Below, piece after piece: positions 63,651 to 64,000 of a DNA stretch of 64,000 nt. Under the pieces are notes generated by a model. That model did not search any database, was not told where the DNA came from, and saw only the letters and a list, made by a program, of their open reading frames with translations. This stretch comes from Saccopteryx bilineata (taxonomy: Eukaryota > Chordata > Mammalia > Chiroptera > Emballonuridae): contig NC_089490.1 of assembly GCF_036850765.1 (NCBI RefSeq), positions 387,266,558-387,330,557 of the forward strand, written 5' to 3'. The translations under genes were made by a program, and so were the position numbers. Positions within the stretch are counted from its first letter, which is position 1. The number at the start of each line of letters is the position of its first letter.

Positions 63651-64000
63651 TTAGCTCCTTTGACAATTTCTGTCTTTGTCTTGCATGACATTGACATTTT
63701 TGAAGAGAACATGTCAGTTATTTCATAAGATTTGGGTTTGTTTGATGTTTTTGTATATAAATAATGCATTCAATTTTCAAATTATTGAAATTCACATTAT
63801 GCAGTTTTGACAGTAATATCACAAAAGTGATAATATGTTCTCAGTGTATCATATTGGAGGACACATGTCAATCTGGCCCATTACTGGTGGTGATAACTTC
63901 AGTCACAGGTTTTGGCTGGATTTCTCTAATGTAAAGTTACTAATTGTTTTTAATTAGTGAGGAAATACTTTGAGACTATAAATATCCCATTGCTTCTCCA

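Larger units (their letters stand above)
62740..64000. repeat. Old L1M-type LINE fragment with a mariner MITE and a SINE inserted
   Basis: Text such as 'gatagtacagagagtttctg', 'atcatccagaaataaaca' and, after the SINE, 'gacattgacatttttgaaga' and 'ggcccattactggtggtgat' fits an old L1 in order. It runs off the window end. Orientation is probably minus but is not certain. Confidence 0.65.

Overview
This is mammalian intronic DNA: four short exons of one gene, spliced on the + strand, sit in about 63 kb of intron packed with interspersed repeats. The tRNA-derived SINE families (heads of the 'CCTGACC.G..GGTGGCGCAGTGG' and 'GCCCTGGCCGGTTGGCTCAG' kinds) and the density of recent hAT-type DNA transposons point to a bat (Chiroptera). 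From memory of SINE types, a rhinolophoid (horseshoe or leaf-nosed bat) is most likely, but that placement is not proven here.

Gene. The exons at 3941-4136, 5942-6081, 8821-8914 and 50196-50327 encode consecutive segments of exostosin-2 (EXT2), the partner of EXT1 in the Golgi heparan-sulfate polymerase. Their lengths (196, 140, 94 and 132 nt) and phases match the human coding exons c.744-939, 940-1079, 1080-1173 and 1174-1305 as I recall them. They cover about residues 248-435: the end of the GT47 exostosin domain and the linker toward the GT64 domain. Exons upstream and downstream lie outside the window. The introns are >3.9, 1.8, 2.7, 41.3 and >13.6 kb.

Layout. 1-8.9 kb holds three exons and mostly old repeats (MIR, L2, hAT-Charlie). 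8.9-50.2 kb is one very large intron. It contains SINEs of three families, several hAT elements with intact 8-bp target duplications, an autonomous-type hAT nested inside a hAT MITE (21.7-25.2 kb), two solo LTRs of one endogenous retrovirus family in opposite orientations (32.6 and 46.3 kb), and L1 pieces. 50.3-64 kb follows the fourth exon and carries a Tigger MITE, a long antisense L1 (53.8-57.9 kb) and an older L1 with a mariner MITE (62.7-64 kb).

Most notable. Inside the antisense L1 is a 1,992-bp element (55405-57396). It starts CACTGGGGAACAA, ends with the inverted repeat of that, is flanked by a likely 3-bp target duplication, and encodes a broken protein. The protein has an aspartate 19 residues before a C-x2-C and a downstream H-x4-H, the layout seen in RAG1/Transib/CMC (CACTA-Mirage-Chapaev) transposases. 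I interpret it as a degenerate CMC-group DNA transposon, unexpected in a mammal. No non-EXT2 host gene, functional RNA gene or CRISPR array was found.
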